Source: Cercis canadensis
Lineage: Eukaryota > Streptophyta > Magnoliopsida > Fabales > Fabaceae
Direction: 5' to 3'
Assembly (NCBI GenBank): GCA_003255065.1
Contig: QAOA01000773.1
Coordinates: forward strand, 253,728-317,727
DNA length: 64,000 nt
The notes beneath the pieces were generated by a model. That model was not told where the DNA came from and did no database searches. It was given only the letters and a program-made list of their open reading frames with translations. This document shows, piece by piece, positions 23,820-36,201 of this stretch; within the stretch, counting starts at the first letter, position 1, and each line of letters opens with the position of its first letter. A program made the position numbers and the translations under genes.

Positions 23820-24457
23820 TTAATTCCTAGGCTGGTTATTGTTGATGGGTGGCTTGCGGCGAGCCATTCCCTTGTAATCCTTATGCATAAGGTTCACAAT
23901 CTCTTTTGCAGCTTCAAGAAGACTTTGGCTTTCATCTTTCTCATTACTGTCATGAGGTTCTTCGTAGATTTTTCTTTCAGGACTTGAGGAACTCTTCAAG
24001 CTGGCATTGGAATCTTGTGAACACTTTGTGTTTGTGTTGGAGGCACTACTTCTTGGAATTACAAAGTTGGCGAATTTCGATGCCTTTGGCTCCAGCATTG
24101 TCATATGCTTCTTCTGTGGACATTATTTAAATTGATATTAGGTTGGAATTGAATGTGTATGAAACAATAAAGAAACTTGTATTCTTCTCTTATTCATTGG
24201 AGAGAAGGGAGCAACTTTTCAATGAGAATTTGCTTCTTTTAATAGGTTGGGACATGCTCAAATAATGAAATCCTATAACTATAAAGAAAACCTAACTAAC
24301 ACTAACCTACTTTTCAAGAAGACCATTGTGTTGATTTTTTTTCTCTCAATATGTGAATGAAGTGTTTATGTAATGTAGATATCAACAAATCAAACCTGGT
24401 CATTCATTCGTTCTCGTGAGCTTCGGAGAGACTTTCTCAAAGAATCATTTTCCTCAG
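23820..24457 (-). CDS. RGF/GOLVEN/CLEL peptide unit 2 (no own signal-peptide exon found)
   Basis: Two exons are supported on the minus strand: 24396-24457 (62 bases, entering in phase 1) and 23820-24113 (98 codons including the stop). The last exon ends with a classic RGF/GOLVEN/CLEL peptide, DYKGMARRKPPINN, followed by a short tail. The Asp-Tyr is the tyrosine-sulfation site and the PPI-N end is family-typical. The region before it is acidic and Ser-rich, as in these prepropeptides. The exon pattern is identical to unit 1 (62-base phase-1 exon, then a phase-0 last exon), so the two are tandem duplicates. No secretory exon 1 is recognisable between 24458 and 24771. The unit either uses exon 1 of unit 1 (25343-25430, same phase) by alternative splicing, or is 5'-truncated. 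Secreted RGF peptides signal through receptor kinases in root meristem and gravitropic growth. Confidence 0.75.
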
Positions 24458-24771
24458 CTGCAGTATATAAACATACATGAATTATGAGTCATAAGAATTG
24501 ATAATCTCTTGGGATAACCAATACACTCTTCTAAGACACACTTGAGAATAAGATGTAGCTCTTCTATAGAAGATGTTAGCATAAATATATAAAATTTCCT
24601 CCATAAAAGACACAAGGATTTTTCTTTTCGGGGGGGCATCAATGTGTTGGAAATCACTGCACATGAATTTACACATAGAAAATTAATTTTTGTACAAGCA
24701 AGATATTTACATTCAAGTTTTCACCGGAAGACTAAAGCTAGCAGACTCACAAGGGTTTCAAAGCTTTTCAC

Positions 24772-25430
24772 TCAGTTATGTTTGGGAAGGTGGTGCCTAG
24801 GCCCATGATAATCATCAGTGAAAGCTAGAAAACGAGCCATTTTGAACTTTCTGTGTGTACTACTTTTGCCCAATACTTTACATTTTACATTTATATCTCC
24901 CTCCCTTTCAAAGTCACATATTCCATCAGAATAGGTTGCACCTGAAATCTTTGAAGCCCCTCCTTCTGCTCCTTTTTCATTCTCTAAATCCACACTTGAC
25001 CCTTTATGTGCCATCACTTTCTTTCCTCCAAGCCCTAGTTTCCTCATATGAGCAGCTTCATTAATTCCATCAAAAGTTTCCTTTTCCTGTACGTATGAAA
25101 CTAATTATATATCTATATCGATAAATCTGTTTTTTTGCTAAAAGAAAAGAAATTTGCTACATAAATATAGAAACAAAACAAAAACTCAACCTACCTTTTG
25201 AGGATACTTGACAGTTTCTCTAGTCACCTCAAGCTCATTTTTGTTCACTTCCTGACCTGAAACTATAGAGGTATTGAAATCAGATTGATCATTGTGTAGT
25301 TTACTCATTTGGAAAGGAAAATAAGGGAAAAGATAATCTTACCTAAAATAGCTCTTGCTGATGAGATTCCTAGGGCATTCATAACAAAGAGAAACCCTAG
25401 TAAAAAGCCTCCAAGAACTATTCGCTTCAT
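24772..25430 (-). CDS. RGF/GOLVEN/CLEL peptide precursor, unit 1
   Basis: Three exons on the minus strand: 25343-25430, 25195-25256 and 24772-25086, all GT-AG and in phase, giving 154 residues. Exon 1 encodes a signal peptide (starting MKRIVLGGFLLGFLF, with Ala-rich end SSARA). The variable middle is charged. The protein ends in DDYHGPRHHLPKHN, directly before the stop. This matches the RGF1-type mature peptide: Asp-Tyr for sulfation, a His-His, Pro, and C-terminal His-Asn. Expected biology is secretion, tyrosine sulfation, proteolytic release and perception by RGF receptors to maintain root stem-cell activity; that comes from the family and is not shown here. Unit 2 lies just downstream in the same orientation. 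The upstream region 25431-26130 holds its promoter. Confidence 0.85.
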
Positions 25431-26541
25431 TTGAGTGTTTCTTCCTTCTTTTGGGTATGATTGTTAAAGAACTGAAAGAGAGGAAACTTGAGTGACAGAA
25501 TCTGGGTTTTATAGAGAGTTCAAATCCAAGTCAAAGCTAGGGTTCCGACACCTGGCTGCTTAACCATTATATTATTCCTTGGTAAGTGAAAAACTCAGAA
25601 AAGCTCAAATACAGATGAATAAATTTATAACAAATTCAATTTTTCAAAAACAAAAAACAAAAGACAAAAAAAAAGGCGTTCTTGATTCCTCAATCTCAAG
25701 TTTGAATGTGGTTTTCCTGGTTTGAACTGAAGCAAACTGAGCAAGCAGACATAAAAATCATAACTTGGTCTTGATTTGCATTATACATATTGTCTGGTTC
25801 TAATGCCTGCTAAATGCATAATATTTAAATGAAGCTGCAGGCCTATTTGTCTTAAGTCCAATAATCTATTTACTTTTGGATCATACAAGAAATTCTCTAG
25901 GTCTAGCATATCTTTGCTCCAAGCCAGCTCATCTCTAGTTGAAGCATGATATGATATGTAGTTTATACTAAGACATTTCATGGAAATCATGCGTATAACT
26001 ATTAATTAATATTAATCATGCTGTTTGTCTGGCAATTAAACAAAAAAAAAAAAAAAGGAACCATAGTTGTGGCTTTTGGAAAGATTATTAGAGTTTAGAC
26101 AACATGGTTAATTCGGATTAAGCTCTTTGTCAGAGACCAATACACAGCAAATGAGCAATTAAAATGAGATGAGACAAACTGATGAGTCTTCTTTCCTTGG
26201 ATTCCAAATGAGATATGACAAAATGAGTATTCTTTCCTTGGATACCTAGGTAGCGACTAGAACTCAAATCCTTAATTCGTCCACAAGAAAACACACTAAT
26301 TATAATTACGTACTATTTAATTCTTCAAGAAAATTTTAGGCTCAATTATCATTAAAAATAAGTGGTGTAAGATTTAGAGAAACAATAGTTGCACATTACA
26401 TATGTGATATCTCACTCTTTTAGTATGAGATGTCAAATTACAATTTAGTGTTTGTCCTCTAAAATGTTAATGAGCCCAATTACCTGTGCATGTGTAAAGT
26501 AAAAGAGTGTGTAAATAGCACAAAACGAACTATTATTTTAG
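25431..26541. promoter_or_regulatory. Upstream region of the RGF locus
   Basis: No gene is visible. It should contain the promoter for unit 1, and for unit 2 if they share exon 1. The segment at about 26128-26470 is homologous to 17766-18060, showing that the whole RGF locus was once duplicated beside the GDSL gene. Confidence 0.45.
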
Positions 26542-27276
26542 TCCTCTATACATAAAAAACTTCTCACATGGGTTTTCCAATAAACTAAAAAATTCTATAT
26601 TCATGTCAAAGTACACCCTTTACACGTCTGATGTTATCTTAAACATATGGATTTCCTTGTTTTCCCTATTTTCTTTCTGATAAGTTATCCATTAAATGCC
26701 TAACAAGAAGCATTTAATCAGTCTTTTGCTACTAGATTAATACCTAGATGCTAATATGATCAATAGCTTTGAATATTAGTTTGGTGCCTAAGGTTTCCTC
26801 ATTCAAAATAATAAAATTATTGTTTATCATGGTATCCATGTAGAAAGGATTTCTAGGCATTTAACAATAATACACATGAAATTAGAATTTTGAACCGTTG
26901 AATGTAANTCCTCTATACATAAAAAACTTCTCACATATGGGTTTTCCAATAAACTAAAAAATTCTATATTCATGTCAAAGTACACCCTTTACATGTCTGA
27001 TGTTATCTTAAACATATGGATTTCCTTGTTTTCCCTATTTTCTTTCTGATAAGTTATCCATTAAATGCTTAACACGAAGCATTTAATCAGTCTTTTGCTA
27101 CTAGATTAATACCTAGATGCTAATATGATCAATAGCTTTGAATATTAGTTTGGTGCCTAAGGTTTCCTCATTCAAAATAATAAAATTATTGTTTATCATG
27201 GTATCCATGTAGAAAGGATTTCTAGGCATTTAACAATAATACACATGAAATTAGAATTTTGAACCGTTGAATGTAA
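26542..27276. repeat. Large direct repeat across an N at 26908
   Basis: The 366 bases 26542-26907 recur as 26909-27276. I see only a TA insertion and three or so substitutions between the copies, with a single N separating them. This is the longest example of the contig-overlap pattern in the window. The copy-to-copy differences look like allelic variation. Confidence 0.88.
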
Positions 27277-29315
27277 ATGCATTACACGAGCCCACCCACA
27301 CCCCATGCTCTATTTGGGCTGATTTCCAATTAGTAATAGACCACAGAGAAAGAAAACAATGGAAGACTTTGGGGTTTTACAAAACTAATCTTCTCAACTT
27401 TTTGATAAGATAAAAATCACATTACTTTTTTCTCCCCTCTTTTCTCTGTTTCCCCTCTTAAACCCTCCATCCAAACAAAGGTTTAATGTGTAAAGACTTT
27501 CAATGCTATTAAGTGTAGCTAGTGATAATAGTTTTAGATATAATTTACATGAGGTTTTAAGTTTAAAACTGTAGTTATAATTCAAGTATCCAAAAAGAAA
27601 TGTGAGCATCCCCTTTTACAGTTTTACTCTAATAAAAATCACGAGATAACTTCAACTATTGCAACTCTTGTTTAGCATTAAATAGACAGAGCTAGATTTA
27701 CTAACTCACGATATAAAAAATATGGATTTAAATTTGTGACCTCAACCATTATCTTTAATAAACTATTTTTGTGTATAATTACATTATACAAATTAATTTT
27801 TGTCAAGTCATACTTTGATGCCAGTCAATAATTAACAACAAAAGTTAATATTTTTTTCTGTCTTTGGCCAACACCTATCTTCCTCAAATCGCCACATATC
27901 AAAAGATATGACTGTACTAGCAAGCCCCTACAAAAGCATGCATCCTTAAAACAAAAGGCAAGTTTGATCATTAAAAAGGGTGAGATTTTAAAACATTTAT
28001 TGTATTAAACAGTGAAGAAGGAGGAAGGTGATGAGTTGCAACTTACAAGGGCATGGTTCCCAAAGAAGCATGAGAGCATGAAATTAAGAGCTTGTGAAAC
28101 ATAGGCAAGTGGTTATGCATAGAACTGTGAAATCATACACCTTTTCAACAAGCAATCAACATATTAAACTGCAAAATTCAATATTGTAGGAGTAGTTTAG
28201 AACACGAGGGCGTGAGCTCCAACTTGATGCTAGTGGTCTTCCCTTGAGAACAGTGTGGGAGACTCATGAACAAAGACGGTGTAAGAATAAAAAAATGGGT
28301 TTCTAGTGTCCATTCACCGACAGTAGAATCCATCTTTTGTAGGAAGCTTTACAAAAGAGGAATAAGGCTAAGAATTGTGTCTCATGTGGAAAGTCATAAA
28401 AGCCTTTTAAAGCCAAATATGATGCTTCTAGTGACTAGTGATAAGGTTGAAGTCAAATCTAGCTTTAGACAATAGAGTTGGCCTCCATTAAGCAACCCAA
28501 AATGTACATATTTCTTTATATAATGACTCTTGGAATCGCATACTTCTCCCTTTACAGTTTGTATGGATGAAAGTAATGAAAGGCACAAGAAAGGTTAGGT
28601 TAGTTGATTTTACTATTTAGGGTTAATCCTCCGAAAACTCTCCATATAACGTAACCTATTTTCTAAGTTCCCCATTGAGGGATTATCAAAGAAATGTTGT
28701 TGCTCCGTCTTTTACTTATCCGAATAATAAGAGTATAAAAGGTCTTTATCATTTATTCTCGCTCTTTTTTTTTTTTTTTTCTTTTAACCCCCAAAGAAAT
28801 TTTTTAGAGTGTTAGATGCATTATTTATCTTCCCCTTTAAATCTTGAACTTCCAAACAAAAAAAGGACACACTTAATCTTTTTTTTTCTTGCTCTTTTCC
28901 CCCTAACTTTTAACTTCTAAACACATCATTAGTGGGATAATGAAAGGGAGGAAGGGTAGTTTCTATGTCTAATTAACTTTTACATTTTGTCCTTTCTTTT
29001 CATTTCTTCTTATGACCTTCCGTGTCCTTTTTCTCAACTCATAAAAGAGTTGAAATCCATGATGCACATGCATAAATACATTTATGTATATATATGTATA
29101 TATGTATGTGACATTGTGACCATGGGATACTATAAAATACATCAAAGCTACCTTGAGAAGTAACACTTTCCAAAGTTTTGTTTATTTGAATAGTAAACTC
29201 ATATTTTTTTAATAACCCTAAGAATAACAGGAGATGACAAAGTATGACTTTATGAGTATCATTGAAGAGAATTTGACACGTGGAAACAAAAACATATATG
29301 ATGCTGGTAGTTTGT
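27277..29315. other. Intergenic region without recognisable genes
   Basis: I see nothing that I can name. There are long A/T tracts, a T run at about 28766-28781 and a TATATG repeat near 29084-29108. Several short open frames lack start context, codon bias and family resemblance. Confidence 0.5.
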
Positions 29316-29825
29316 GTCAAGAACCGATTCAACCTAAAAGCTTAAACTGTTAGATGAATGTCCATAAATGATTTTATATCTAACACGCCCTGCACGCGAA
29401 AGCTCTTTGAGCTTGAAGGGTGGACAAAACATAGGACTACTTATATCATGTGTTAAAATTCCAATTTAATTGAGAAAGTTGGGGCAGAATGATTCGATAT
29501 CTTGACCATTTGGTCAAAAAGACTCTGATACTATGTCAAGAAACGATTCAACCTAAAAAGTTAAGCTGTTAGGTGAAGACCTAGGAATAATTTCTATATC
29601 TAACACGCCCCCACATGCAAAAGCCCTTTGGGCTTGAAGCGTAAATAAAGCACATGCACACTTATATCATGTGTTGAAATTTTAATTTAATAGAGAAAGT
29701 GAAGACGGAAAGATTCGATCTCCTGACTGATTGATCAAAAAGACTATGATACTATGTCAAGAATTGATTTAACCTAAAAACTTAAGTTGTTAGGTAAAAA
29801 CTCATGAATGATTTTATATCTAACA
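29316..29825. repeat. Tandem repeat with a unit of about 220 bases, 2.3 copies
   Basis: Units start at 29316, 29535 and 29756, each with GTCAAGAA..GATT.AACCTAAAA, then a TCTAACACGCCC segment (in the first two), and then GACT.TGATACTAT before the next unit. The third copy stops at ATCTAACAG near 29825. The reverse complement of the junction reads ATAGTATCAGAGTC, close to the initiator-Met-tRNA primer-binding sequence found in plant LTR retrotransposons. This suggests a retroelement origin. Confidence 0.7.
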
Positions 29826-31082
29826 GTTGGTACCTCTATTAATTTCTTGTTCTTAAGTGAATTGTTTTCCAGATTATTCTTAAGTGAGGATCATGTGCAG
29901 TAATAATTCCTATAGGCGTTGTTTTGGGTCAAAAACTACACAGTATAAACATTGTGAGTTCCAATTTCTTACACATTTATGGTCAAAATTGTAACCCGTG
30001 TATGGGAATGGAGTTTTTGAGGTTTAGGGAGTTGTAATTTATGTGCAAAGTGAAAACCGATTGAGGAGGATGTCATAGTGGGAAATTTTATTTTATTTTT
30101 GTGATTTTTTGTTTTTGGCCATGATTTTGGTAGTTCAATTTTCAAAGAAATGAAATAATGTTTGGCATTCAAGGACGAATATGGGTACCCTAGATTTCAA
30201 TATTGTGTAGTTAGAAGCATGTCATGACTCATGAGGATTATTTGACAACCCAAGAAAAAGATTCCCCTCAGACTAGGCCTATATCATTTGATTAACTACG
30301 TGTTAAAGTCTGAATGACTTGGGAGAAAACATCTTCTTTTGACAAATCAAAAGCCTCTTTGGTAAAATCATACATGCTTGCTACCTACCCGGCTCTCTTT
30401 CTGAAAAGAAAGAAAGAAAAAAAAAACCATATTTTACAAACTGCATCATATAACGTAGTCTAAACTCAATTAGTAGTTCCAATGAACTTCGTTTGGGAAA
30501 TAAATGAGGAAAGAAGAAAAATTGTGAAGAAAGAAAACAATAAATGAAGGAAATTATTACGCTATCACCCTTTAAAAGTGAAGAAATAGTGACTATAATA
30601 ATCTTTATTTTTAGATTTATTATGAAGCTCTCATCGTCATCACCTTAACATAAGTCAAAACAATTAAATAGTAGCTAATATTTATATTTTGGGCCATATA
30701 TGAAAAGAAATATTTCACTTAAACTTTTTTCTTTACATTTTCCATGTGACTTAATTTATGTCATTTATGCTACTGTCATATACTTTTTACTCACATTTGA
30801 TCACTATAGTTTACAAGAGCTTCTTATTGAGTTCAATAACTTCGTTCTAAATAAAAGTTGAGAGAAGTGATGGTGTTACACTCCACTATAGTTTGCTTCA
30901 TTGACCTGCGCATTTAAATCAAGATTATTATGGCGTGGGATATCCTTCTTAGTAATAATGTATGCTAACACTTGGGTCTCATGAATAGGGATGCTCTATA
31001 TAGTTATACCTAATCCTCCTCTAAAAATGAAGAAAAAACATATTCATGATGCATCAAGAATAGTACGCCATGAAGCACTTAC
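29826..31082. other. Intergenic region without recognisable genes
   Basis: I see no gene, repeat array or RNA that I can support. Composition is ordinary AT-rich noncoding sequence. Confidence 0.4.
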
Positions 31083-32334
31083 GCTAAGTTTGGATGGGAG
31101 GAGAAAATAGAGAAAAAGAAAATAGGAGGAAAGAAAAGAGAGTGAATTTATAAAGAGAAAATAATTTTCTCTCTTATGTTTAGATGGGGTGAAAATGGAA
31201 GGGAAGTAGCATTTTAAAAAGGTTTAATTTGCACTTTTAGCCTTTCTATTTTAACGATTCCTAAGAATTAGTCTCCTTATTCTAAAACTCAACTATTTGA
31301 TCTATGTATTTTAATGAGTTTAACAGTTTTAGTCCTCCCGTTAGTCAACTTAATAGTATTCTAATGTGTCAGAAAGAAATTAATTTTTTTATTATTATCA
31401 TGTTAATATGGCACAAAAAAATAGTTTTTTATTGTTAAATAACCATTTAAGTATAATTAAATCATAATTAACATTAACAAAAAAAAAATGAGTTTTTTTA
31501 TTGTTAAATAATCATTTTATATTTTTTTTCACAAAATTCAAGCTGATAAAAAAGTTTTCAGATCAAGTAAAGCATGTATAAGAAATTTCATATATTTTTT
31601 TAAATTAAGTGTATAAGAGATTCTATAAAAAAATTCATATTTTTTTCACAAAGTTCAAACAGTTAAAAATATTTTAAATTAGATGATTTTATCTGAAAAT
31701 TTTAGTAAAATCTCTTATAGACTTAATCTGAAAAAATATGAAATTTTTTTTACACATTTTACTTGATTTGAAATTTTTTTTATTTGCTTGAAGTTTTGTG
31801 AAAAAAATTTAAATGGTTATTTAACAATAAAAAAACTAATTTTTTTGTTAACTATGATTTACTTATGTTTAAATGGTTATTTAACAATTAAAAAATATTT
31901 TATTTGTGCCACATCAACATGTTGTTAGGTTTACCATTGGGTTGACTAACAAGAGGATTAAAAATGCTAAACTCATTAAAATACAGGGATCAAATTGTTG
32001 AGTTTTAAAATAGGGAGACAGACTTGTAGGAATCATAGGAGGACTAAAAATATAATTAAGCCTTTTAAAAATTAATAAAATATAAAATTGCACCCTAACC
32101 ATTATAAAAATTGAAATGAGTGTCATTAATGGAGACAAAATAGTCCAATTGCCTTTTTTGAGTCTGTTCATTGCATTTTCTCTTTATGAACTGAGAAAAG
32201 AATTTTGCTGGGCTTCACATCCACTTTTTGTACAAATATTTTCTCTCTCATTTTCTCTCCTACAACTAAACAATGTAAAATTACTGTTCACCTCCATTTT
32301 CTTTCCAGCTACTTTTCCCTCAGTCCAAACATAA
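31083..32334. mobile_element. TIR element carrying a nested foldback insertion (outer element)
   Basis: The left end GCTAAGTTTGGATGGGAGG is matched in inverted form by the right end CCCTCAGTCCAAACATAAG. The foldback at 31219-32065 lies inside it, so the outer element was the earlier arrival. There is no transposase frame. The right-hand portion of the outer element (about 32066-32334) is longer than its left (31083-31218). Confidence 0.5.
31219..32065. mobile_element. Foldback element with arms near 400 bases (inner element)
   Basis: The left arm begins AAAAGGTTTAATTTGCACTT and the right arm ends AATTAAGCCTTTT in inverted form. Further mirrored segments include AACTCAACTATTTGATC / GATCAAATTGTTGAGTT, TTAATGAGTTTA / TAAACTCATTAA, and the inner TTATTGTTAAATAACCATTT / AAATGGTTATTTAACAATAA. 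Nearly the whole element can form one long hairpin. Confidence 0.75.
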
Positions 32335-33013
32335 GGTTATAGTTAGAATATTGACTTGGGCTTACACTATAACACAAACAAGTGCCCCATGCCTCGCCAT
32401 GTACTCAAAGTGTCCATGGACTCACTTACTTATATATGAGTCCAAGAAATGATAACACTAGACTACTTTTTTACACACTACCTCACTCTATTCAAAGTTT
32501 AATCTATCAAATTATTGAGACATATTCATTACACACTAATAAAACAAAATATTACTCTAAATTTTAATGGGGTCTCATGTAATTTAAATAGATTTAGTTA
32601 TTATAAAGTGTGTAATGAGAGGCGATGAAGATGATGTGTAAACCCGTGGGGAATAGATCTCATGGTATATGAATAGTGGAAGAGTTTCACAATACACATC
32701 AAGTCTGGCCAAAAATGTGTCAAAATTTTACAAAGTGTATATTTATATAACACAATTTACAAAGGATTTAAAGCTCTTTTTTTTCCTGCTAAACAAAAGA
32801 TATAAAGGTAAAACTATGAAAATCAACACTGCAACAGAAAATTTGGTTGTGCTATAGCCGATAATAAAACCAGACTAACGAGTTGCTTGGAGAACCAAAA
32901 GAAAAGAATCAGAGGTCTATCAGAAGCTGCAAAATTTAGTGGTTAAATGCAGCATGGATGTGGACAAATGGATTTAAATCTCATTTAAATGTCCAAATTG
33001 TTCAATGAAGTTT

Positions 33014-33530
33014 GATCAGAAGCTGAGGCTTGGGAAACACGGGACAAGGCAGTTGTCTACGTGTCCGATACACCGCAAACACAATCACGACACATATTCG
33101 ACACACATACAAACATATCCAAATAAAAAATTATTTTTTTCAACTCAGACATATATACGACTCATTTTTTAGCATTTTTTTTTTTTTTGCTTTTATGCAA
33201 TAAATATGTTAAAGAATGGATATATTAAAATAATTATAGAGTAAAATGAATTGATAATATCTCTTGTAANTCTTTTTTATTGTGAAGGGATATAGAGTAA
33301 AATGAATTGATAATATCTCTTGTAATTATATTTATTTTAGAGAGGATATTAATATTTCATACAAGTGAAATATATGTCATTTTTTTTAGCGAGGAAATAT
33401 AATAGAAGTAAATAAAAATCACAAACAAATTAAGACATAAGTTCATTAAATTATATATATATATGTCATGTCTTACATTTTTTAGATTTTCCAGTGTCCC
33501 CTGTCCGTGTTTCCTAGGCTGATGCCATGC
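33014..33530. mobile_element. Possible TIR element split by an N
   Basis: GCTGAGGCTTGGGAAACACGGGACA near the left is matched, inverted and with mismatches, by TGTCCGTGTTTCCTAGGCTGATGCC at the right. Each end also has a nearby GTGTCC-like sequence. The middle is AT-rich and contains the N at 33270 with its 35-base direct repeat (33235-33269 and 33291-33325). Confidence 0.5.
33235..33325. repeat. Direct repeat beside an N at 33270
   Basis: The 35 bases 33235-33269 are repeated exactly at 33291-33325. The N and 20 unrelated bases lie between them. The extra bases may be a low-quality contig end. Confidence 0.75.
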
Positions 33531-34884
33531 CTAACAGTGATTTTTACACAGGACAGTAAGAAGAGAAAGCCGAAACCCAATCAATTTCTTACCTCTTCAA
33601 CTATCTATGGCAAACTCTTGTGTTGCTTCATCTACCAAATATGATCTCTACAATATGCATAATATGATAGCTAGTCCCTTCACTCTTTGCACTACATTTG
33701 TCTAGCATTGTGATGCTATTTAGGACTAGGCAAACTAAGATCATATATGCTTTGATTATAATCTACACACTTACCTACTTAAGCTTCGGTTCATTCAAAA
33801 GCGTTATGGTTCTGCAAATAACAATCAGTGCAAGCAATCGGCTAGAAAAAAGTATTTTTAAAAAATTGTTAACAATTTATCTTAAATGCAGAAATCACTA
33901 ACAAATACAACCGAGGCAACAAGACATGCGGCAGGTCAAACAACAACCAATTGTCAATAGAATGCAACTTCCAAAGAATGACAATGGGTAAACATAGGTT
34001 GTTTGCACAAAGTTAGCAATGGTATAATCCATTAAAAAGAAGATTGGAACTGAACTCAAAAAAAGCACCATTACCAGATTTCCAACTATTTACAGATCTC
34101 TAATAAGCTCTATTTCAAATGTTCATCGTTACAGCTAGATCACATTAACCTTTCCCCATCGATAAGCATGTTCTGAAACAGCAACTAAGAAATGGAGTAA
34201 ACAAAGCCAGCATGAATTAATAGCTTTACAGTTCCATTTGGATATACCATATCAACATTAACAAGTATTCTATTACCGCAGAGAATGAAGCGGCAGTATA
34301 GATAAATGACAACTTAGTAAAACCAATTGCTATATATAAAATCTCGTAGAGATTGAGATCACAAAATCATAAAGCAGATTATCTTACTGATTACTTTTAT
34401 AAATAAAAAGATTAACTAAAATACCGCCAGTGGGGGCAAATCCATTAAGTAACCTAATCAGCAAGGAAGTAATTGAAGCTTGAGATATGTAATTGTCATA
34501 TCCTAAGCATTTCCAAGCAGTATACAAATGTTCAGAGAGAATATTCCCATAATTGTACCTTAAACATTATCATCCATGCACTTCCTGTTTGATATGCCAA
34601 GCCCTTGTCTAAAAATTTACAACCTTTCTCAACCAGTGTACATCAGAGACCTGATAGATAATGAATAGTATTTCAATTAAATTCACTAAGACCCAGTTTT
34701 CGAGCTGCACCAGTAGAATGATCATGGTTGAAGGAACTTCAATGATAGACAGATCAGCTCATTGTGAAGCAATTGCGAATTGAATCGTTAGAAGGAACTT
34801 AATGGTCAATAATCATAAGAAGAAAATCCCTGGTAAGCATCTGAATGGTAAATTTTACTCAACATGCCGCCAAAAAACTCCAGA
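33531..34884 (-). other. 3' flank of the F-box gene
   Basis: No further gene is visible. Part of the stretch just below 34885 must be the 3' UTR of the F-box gene. I cannot place the poly(A) site. Confidence 0.35.
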
Positions 34885-36201
34885 TTAGTATATAGAAGCA
34901 TCAAATCTTGGCTCATAGAAACAAACTTGACTGTTGTATGATTGAAGAGCACACCCACCTATCCAGGACCAGGCCTTCTTATCCACATCAAACAGAAGCC
35001 CCTTCCCTTGGTTCCAAGATGTGAAGCAGATTAAATTGTCCTGTCCAAAGCATTCAAATCTCTCAGCTGATAATCTCAATAAAGCACGAAAGTACTTTGG
35101 AGGCATCCTACTTATCTCCACCCACATAATTTTAGCATGATCCAATTCCCAGATTCTCATACTCTGAAGAGTACTATAAAGACCAATCCTTCCAACAAGA
35201 AAAAGACGCTTCTGGGTGCCAGCAACCAAATACCCATCCAATAAGGAACGTGGGAACTTAGCTGGAATATGTTCCCACTGACCTGTGTCTAGTCGATACA
35301 TCATCAAACCAAGTGGTGAAAGGGTTTCCAAGTACAATCTGGAGTCACAATATGCCATCTTTGAAGAGCAGAGATTAACTGCTGGCATTATCTGATGAAG
35401 TGACCAACTATTAAGCTTTGACTCATAAACTTCAGTTGGCAATGACTTGTCACCATATATATCACTAGTCGCTATTACTTTAAAGGACCGGTCCAACCGA
35501 TCAACAACCATTATCAGTTGCCTTTGCTGATTATAATGCATGCTTGGCAATGTCCTCCAAGTCTGTGTCAGGGGGTTACAAACCAAGGTTTTAAATGTTA
35601 GTCCATCAAGCCCAGAAAAGCAAACAAGACCACCTGAAGAACCAACTAACCAGAATGCCCACTGAGGCAAAAATGTGAAAGGTATTCTATACCAAGTTTT
35701 CAGAGGCAAGCTGAAGACTGAACATTGTGGGGTCTGTGAGTTCTTCCAAAAGGTAAGAAGACAAGGCCCATGAGACGGCACTCGTGAATGGAATTTGAGA
35801 AAAATACTATCTTGAAGCAGTGAATTCCATCTTTTACATACAGAACGAAGCCGAAAAATCATAAATGGAGGGACCCTAGCTAAGATCTCGTGCAACAAGT
35901 CTTCAGGCAACATTGCCCATATATTATCCTCCATTTGAACATCAGCATGTACTGCCTTACCAAATGTAGCCAGTGTTTCCTCATCTAAACCGCGTGGCTT
36001 GGTCTTAACCACCTTCTGTCTTGAAGGGCTGGTGTTCCTCGATCCTACACGACCCATTGGACTGGTATTCCTCGACCCACCCCCCCTTTGAGGGGAAACT
36101 TGCTTAAAGCACCTTTCATCTTCACGAAAAACCCCATTTTCCATTGATTGAGCATTAGACATTCCAGACCCAGATTCAGAAGAGCGCCCAATACAATCCA
36201 T
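34885..36201 (-). CDS. F-box/kelch-repeat protein, At5g15710 type
   Basis: Single-exon gene on the minus strand, 438 residues. The N-terminal 90 residues are Ser/Gly-rich with two RNTSP repeats (about 44-48 and 55-59) that look like phosphorylation sites. The F-box follows at about 95-135 ([19 protein letters not shown], then [11 protein letters not shown]). The rest is a galactose-oxidase/kelch-like beta-propeller with recurring W and G residues ([38 protein letters not shown]). The F-box would bind SKP1/ASK in an SCF E3 ligase and the propeller would hold the substrate, which is unknown. Length and sequence agree with the conserved single-copy Arabidopsis gene. The frame stays open to a TTG at 36219, but the first ATG is at 36201 and is taken as the start. 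Confidence 0.92.
   Translation of the reverse strand: MDCIGRSSESGSGMSNAQSMENGVFREDERCFKQVSPQRGGGSRNTSPMGRVGSRNTSPSRQKVVKTKPRGLDEETLATFGKAVHADVQMEDNIWAMLPEDLLHEILARVPPFMIFRLRSVCKRWNSLLQDSIFLKFHSRVPSHGPCLLTFWKNSQTPQCSVFSLPLKTWYRIPFTFLPQWAFWLVGSSGGLVCFSGLDGLTFKTLVCNPLTQTWRTLPSMHYNQQRQLIMVVDRLDRSFKVIATSDIYGDKSLPTEVYESKLNSWSLHQIMPAVNLCSSKMAYCDSRLYLETLSPLGLMMYRLDTGQWEHIPAKFPRSLLDGYLVAGTQKRLFLVGRIGLYSTLQSMRIWELDHAKIMWVEISRMPPKYFRALLRLSAERFECFGQDNLICFTSWNQGKGLLFDVDKKAWSWIGGCALQSYNSQVCFYEPRFDASIY

Noticed and set aside
24458..24771. A separate signal-peptide exon for RGF unit 2
   Set aside because: The candidate ATGs give products such as MEEILYIYANIFY without a typical secretory core or a phase-1 donor.
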